From: Leisingera coralii
GTDB lineage: Bacteria > Pseudomonadota > Alphaproteobacteria > Rhodobacterales > Rhodobacteraceae
Direction: 5' to 3'
Assembly (NCBI RefSeq): GCF_049056525.1
Contig: NZ_JBHUPT010000019.1
Span: 62,001 to 126,000, forward strand
Length of the DNA stretch: 64,000 bases
How positions within the stretch are numbered: position 1 is the first letter of the stretch; every line of letters starts with the position of its first letter. Both the position numbers and the translations under genes were made by a program. Below are positions 60,415 to 64,000 of the stretch, piece by piece. Under the pieces are notes generated by a model. The model searched no databases, was not told where the DNA came from, and saw nothing but the letters and a program-made list of their open reading frames with translations.

Positions 60415-60786
60415 CTATTTCGAGGTCAGCGCCTGGCCGTCCTTGGCCTTGGGCATCTTGCCCTTGCCCTGCTGCAGCACATGGGCCAGTTCATGCGCCA
60501 GAAACGCCGTGTCCTTGGCAAAGGCGGGCTTCATCACAAAGATGTCGTTGCCCACGGTGAAGGCGCGGGCCTTCAGCTCCTTGCAGACGTCCTTGGCATT
60601 GCCGCCGCTGTGCACCCGCACCTTGCCCAGATTGCCGCCGAAATGCGCCTCCAGCCCCTTGCGAAGGTCTCCGGGCAGCTTCTTTTCCGTGGTGCCCTCC
60701 GGTGCGGTCTTGAGCTTCTTGCGCTTGGCCTTTTTGCCCTTGGTCGCCTCAACCTCTGCCTTCACCTCTTCCGGTTTCAAAGCCAT
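60415..60786 (-). CDS. Stand-alone DUF4157 (HELAH metallopeptidase-like) protein
   Basis: A 123-residue protein. The first ~35 residues are lysine-rich and probably disordered. From residue 37 comes a DUF4157 domain: LPGDLRKGLEAHFGGNLGKV, VRVHSGGNAKDVCKELKARA, FTVGNDIFVM, then AHELAHVLQQGKG with the zinc-type HELAH at residues 98-102. DUF4157 usually heads large toxins or cargo of extracellular contractile injection systems. Here it is alone, without a signal peptide and with no toxin, tail or VgrG genes nearby. AAAGGA lies 7 bases before the ATG. Role unknown. Confidence 0.82.
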   Translation of the reverse strand: MALKPEEVKAEVEATKGKKAKRKKLKTAPEGTTEKKLPGDLRKGLEAHFGGNLGKVRVHSGGNAKDVCKELKARAFTVGNDIFVMKPAFAKDTAFLAHELAHVLQQGKGKMPKAKDGQALTSK

Positions 60787-61098
60787 GCGGGATCCTTTCC
60801 AACGCTTTAATCAACCAAGGGCGCGCCGGGCGCCTGAGGTGAGGGTAGCGCAGGTTGGCGGAAAGGCGAAATGGGGAAGGGCGGCTAGCTTTTGCCCCAT
60901 TGGGGGCGTGTCACGAAGTGGCACGGCCCGCGCCAGACCTTCCCGTCATGCCGGAGGCATGCTTTCAGCATGGCGAAGGCGCATTCGCGCCCTCCCAAGG
61001 TCAGGCTCGGGCCTTGTGTTGCGCAGCGTAGTTCGCCAGCAAGGTCGTTCTCGAAACAGGCTAGCGAATTATTCCAGCGGCAGGTACAGGCCGTCAAT
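60787..61098. other. Non-coding gap with a cluster of small hairpins
   Basis: Three short palindromes lie close together: GTGTCAC/GTGGCAC (about 60908-60924, one G-U), CATGCC-GGA-GGCATG (60947-60961) and GGCGC-ATTC-GCGCC (60978-60991). A 70-codon minus-strand ORF (60885-61097) covers them and lacks a convincing start signal. I see a REP-like or decayed repeat rather than a gene. The part beyond 61020 becomes A+T-richer towards the DMP19-like gene. Confidence 0.4.
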
Positions 61099-61706
61099 TC
61101 AATCAGCTATGCAGAATTCTTCCGGATGGCTTTCAATATATTTTACCATTTGAAGTGCCAGGCTGTGCACAATGGTTTCAGCTTCCAGGCGTTGCCCCGC
61201 TGCGGAGCGGAGCATTGTGTCTTTCATTTCGGTGCTGGCGCGTCTCATTGCTGAACGAAAGGCACTATTGCGCGCGTCCCCCGGGACCGTATCAAGGTGC
61301 CTCAGAATAGGGGCAATATCCTTAGCCACGCGCTCCACATCGTCAGCTAGTTCTTTTTGGTTGAGCTTCCTTAAGCAGGAGACAACGTCAGCTGACATGT
61401 AACCTGCATTCCCCATGAATTGCAGGAATCCTCCGTTCAAGATCTGGGCGCGGAAGTACTCCAAGCAGAAAAAGATCATTTGCCCTTCGGTCATCAGCCC
61501 CTTGGAAACCAGTTCCCTAAGCGTGTCCAGTTTGAAGGCTTCCAGTGCGGCCCAGACTTCTTCTGAGGCAGATTCCCCGAGAAGCCTGTCGTAGTAATCT
61601 TCGATCCTCAGGTCGAGGTCAGTTTCGGGAGACAGAAAATCTGCCTCCCGGATTGTTGGCTTCGGCAGGGTCAATTGGTTTCCTGCCAAAAGCCGTTTCA
61701 GCCAGT

Positions 61707-61710
<4 letters not shown>
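61099..61710 (-). CDS. DMP19/DUF4375-like protein, G+C-poor, coupled to ettA
   Basis: A 203-residue soluble acidic protein. The segment EYFRAQILNGGFLQFMGNAG resembles the NGGFxQFxxN motif of DMP19/DUF4375 proteins, some of which act as immunity or DNA-mimic proteins; that match is by eye. The start is GTG at 61710, overlapping the ettA stop (GTGA), with AAGAAG upstream. A longer in-frame ORF inside ettA is not credible. A hand count of 61321-61380 gives 30 G+C of 60, clearly below its neighbours, suggesting recent acquisition. Function unproven. Confidence 0.72.
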
Positions 61711-63362
<1,652 letters not shown>

Positions 63363-63675
63363 CTGATTGCTCCGTTAAGGGGGAAATTTGCTGGCTGGTG
63401 TGATAGCCGAAGGGCGCAGGCGGGGCAATGAGGGATGCAGTGCTTCGCGGAGCGTGTCCGGACCGCAGAAAGGGGGGGGGCGCAGCCCGCCCTTGCCCGA
63501 CTCACCCCTTCGGGCGCAGACTGAAAGGCACCAGAAACACGAGGGCGCCCCGGATTGCCGTTTGCCGCGCCCAGACCTGAAGATGCCGCCGGAAAACGGG
63601 CCGCACCGGCCTTATGGCGGCGCAGACCTGAGCCAGAGCGGCCGGGGGGCCTTCACAGCACAGGAGGACCCCACG
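63363..63675. other. Divergent gap between ettA and the YbaK-like gene
   Basis: 313 bases without a supported gene. It contains a run of nine G (63472-63480) next to a C-rich stretch, and several short G+C hairpins. I see no clear promoter elements. The homopolymer is a potential slippage site but lies outside coding sequence. Confidence 0.4.
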
Positions 63676-64000
63676 ATGATCGCCTCACGCCTGAAACATC
63701 ATCTCGAGGCACAGGGCCTGCCGTTCGGCACCGTCCGCCACCCCTATACCGCAACTGCGGCAGAATGCGCGGAATCGGCGCATGTGCCGGGGGATCACCT
63801 GGCCAAGTCAGTGCTCATCCACATGGAAGAAGGCCCGGTTCTGGCCGTGGTGCCGTCCAACCAGACGGTTGACCTGCACGCGCTGCAAACGATGATGGAC
63901 CGCCGCCTCGGTCTGGCGCCGGAACATGAACTGAACCAGGTCTTTGACGACTGCGACCCGGGCGCGGCGCCTTGCGTTGGCGCGGCTTATCATGTGCCCA
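63676..64000 (+). CDS. YbaK/EbsC-type aminoacyl-tRNA deacylase (3' end outside window)
   Basis: ATG at 63676 with CAGGAGGA upstream opens a frame that is still open at the window edge, giving 108 residues. SRLKHHLEAQGLPFGTVRHP, then GDHLAKSVLIHMEEGPVLAV with the conserved lysine, and DCDPGAAPCVGAAYHVP match the YbaK/ProX editing domain. Family members hydrolyse mischarged tRNAs such as Cys- or Ala-tRNA-Pro in trans. The family usually runs to ~155-160 residues, so about a third is missing. The exact subfamily is unresolved. Confidence 0.85.
   Translation, partial: MIASRLKHHLEAQGLPFGTVRHPYTATAAECAESAHVPGDHLAKSVLIHMEEGPVLAVVPSNQTVDLHALQTMMDRRLGLAPEHELNQVFDDCDPGAAPCVGAAYHVP

Noticed and set aside
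60885..61097. 70-codon minus-strand ORF between DUF4157 and DMP19-like genes
   Set aside because: No ribosome binding site, and it lies on a cluster of palindromes. Kept only as a repeat-like region.
63472..63480. Nine-G run as a phase-variation switch
   Set aside because: It is in the gap between ettA and the YbaK-like gene, not in a coding frame or between recognisable promoter elements.

Overview
The window is chromosomal DNA from a Roseobacter-group alphaproteobacterium (Rhodobacteraceae). Leisingera, Phaeobacter or Ruegeria relatives are the best guess from gene order and protein sequence; I ran no search. The DNA is G+C-rich throughout and genes are packed tightly, with many 4-base ATGA or GTGA start/stop overlaps. 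TTG and GTG starts are fairly common. I see no rRNA, tRNA, CRISPR array, prophage or insertion sequence. Nearly everything is core chromosome, with one visibly G+C-poorer gene near the right end.

Layout. 1-1.3 kb: end of a phenylacetate-CoA ligase gene and its TetR-type regulator. 1.3-7.9 kb: OmpA-like protein, trpS, a rhomboid homologue without its catalytic residues, a DUF2892 membrane protein with a Crp/Fnr regulator, murJ. 7.9-16.6 kb: glnD, an LppC/LpoA-like lipoprotein, rsmI-yraN, gshB, an esterase, comM. 16.7-26 kb: a GST, cobU with a histidine phosphatase, rpoH, a ChaN-like protein, coaBC-dut-moeB-like, an M3 peptidase. 26-33.8 kb: ghrA and the cell-shape operon mreB-mreC-mreD-mrdA-rodA, then a lysozyme-like protein. 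33.9-41.4 kb: rlmJ, a cyclase-TolB-TPR protein, a TauE/SafE transporter, leuA with a leucine-rich leader peptide, uspA and an alanine/glycine symporter. 41.5-53.4 kb: MocR regulator with a divergent flavin protein, an 18-repeat MORN protein, nadE, an FAD oxidoreductase, an MBL hydrolase, gltX, a DUF2254 protein and a gamma-glutamylcyclotransferase. 53.5-64 kb: NsrR-like regulator, a YbbAP-type ABC exporter with a TesA-like esterase, cspA, an L,D-transpeptidase, trxC, two small paralogous membrane proteins, a stand-alone DUF4157 protein, a DMP19-like gene coupled to ettA, and the start of a YbaK-type deacylase.

Functional themes are envelope synthesis (murJ, mre/mrd/rodA, LpoA-like, lysozyme-like, L,D-transpeptidase, OmpA-like), translation and its control (trpS, gltX, rsmI, rlmJ, ettA, YbaK), and nitrogen, redox and stress control (glnD, gshB, trxC, rpoH, uspA, nsrR).

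The most notable non-coding findings are: (1) an apparent leucine attenuation leader upstream of leuA, a 28-codon ORF with five Leu codons in its last ten and two mutually exclusive RNA stems; (2) a three-copy family of structured intergenic repeats sharing a GTTGGGCCGGGC core; (3) a second repeat pairing a TGAC-loop hairpin with a GAGTATTT tail. Candidate operators lie beside the Crp/Fnr, MocR, NsrR and mreB genes.
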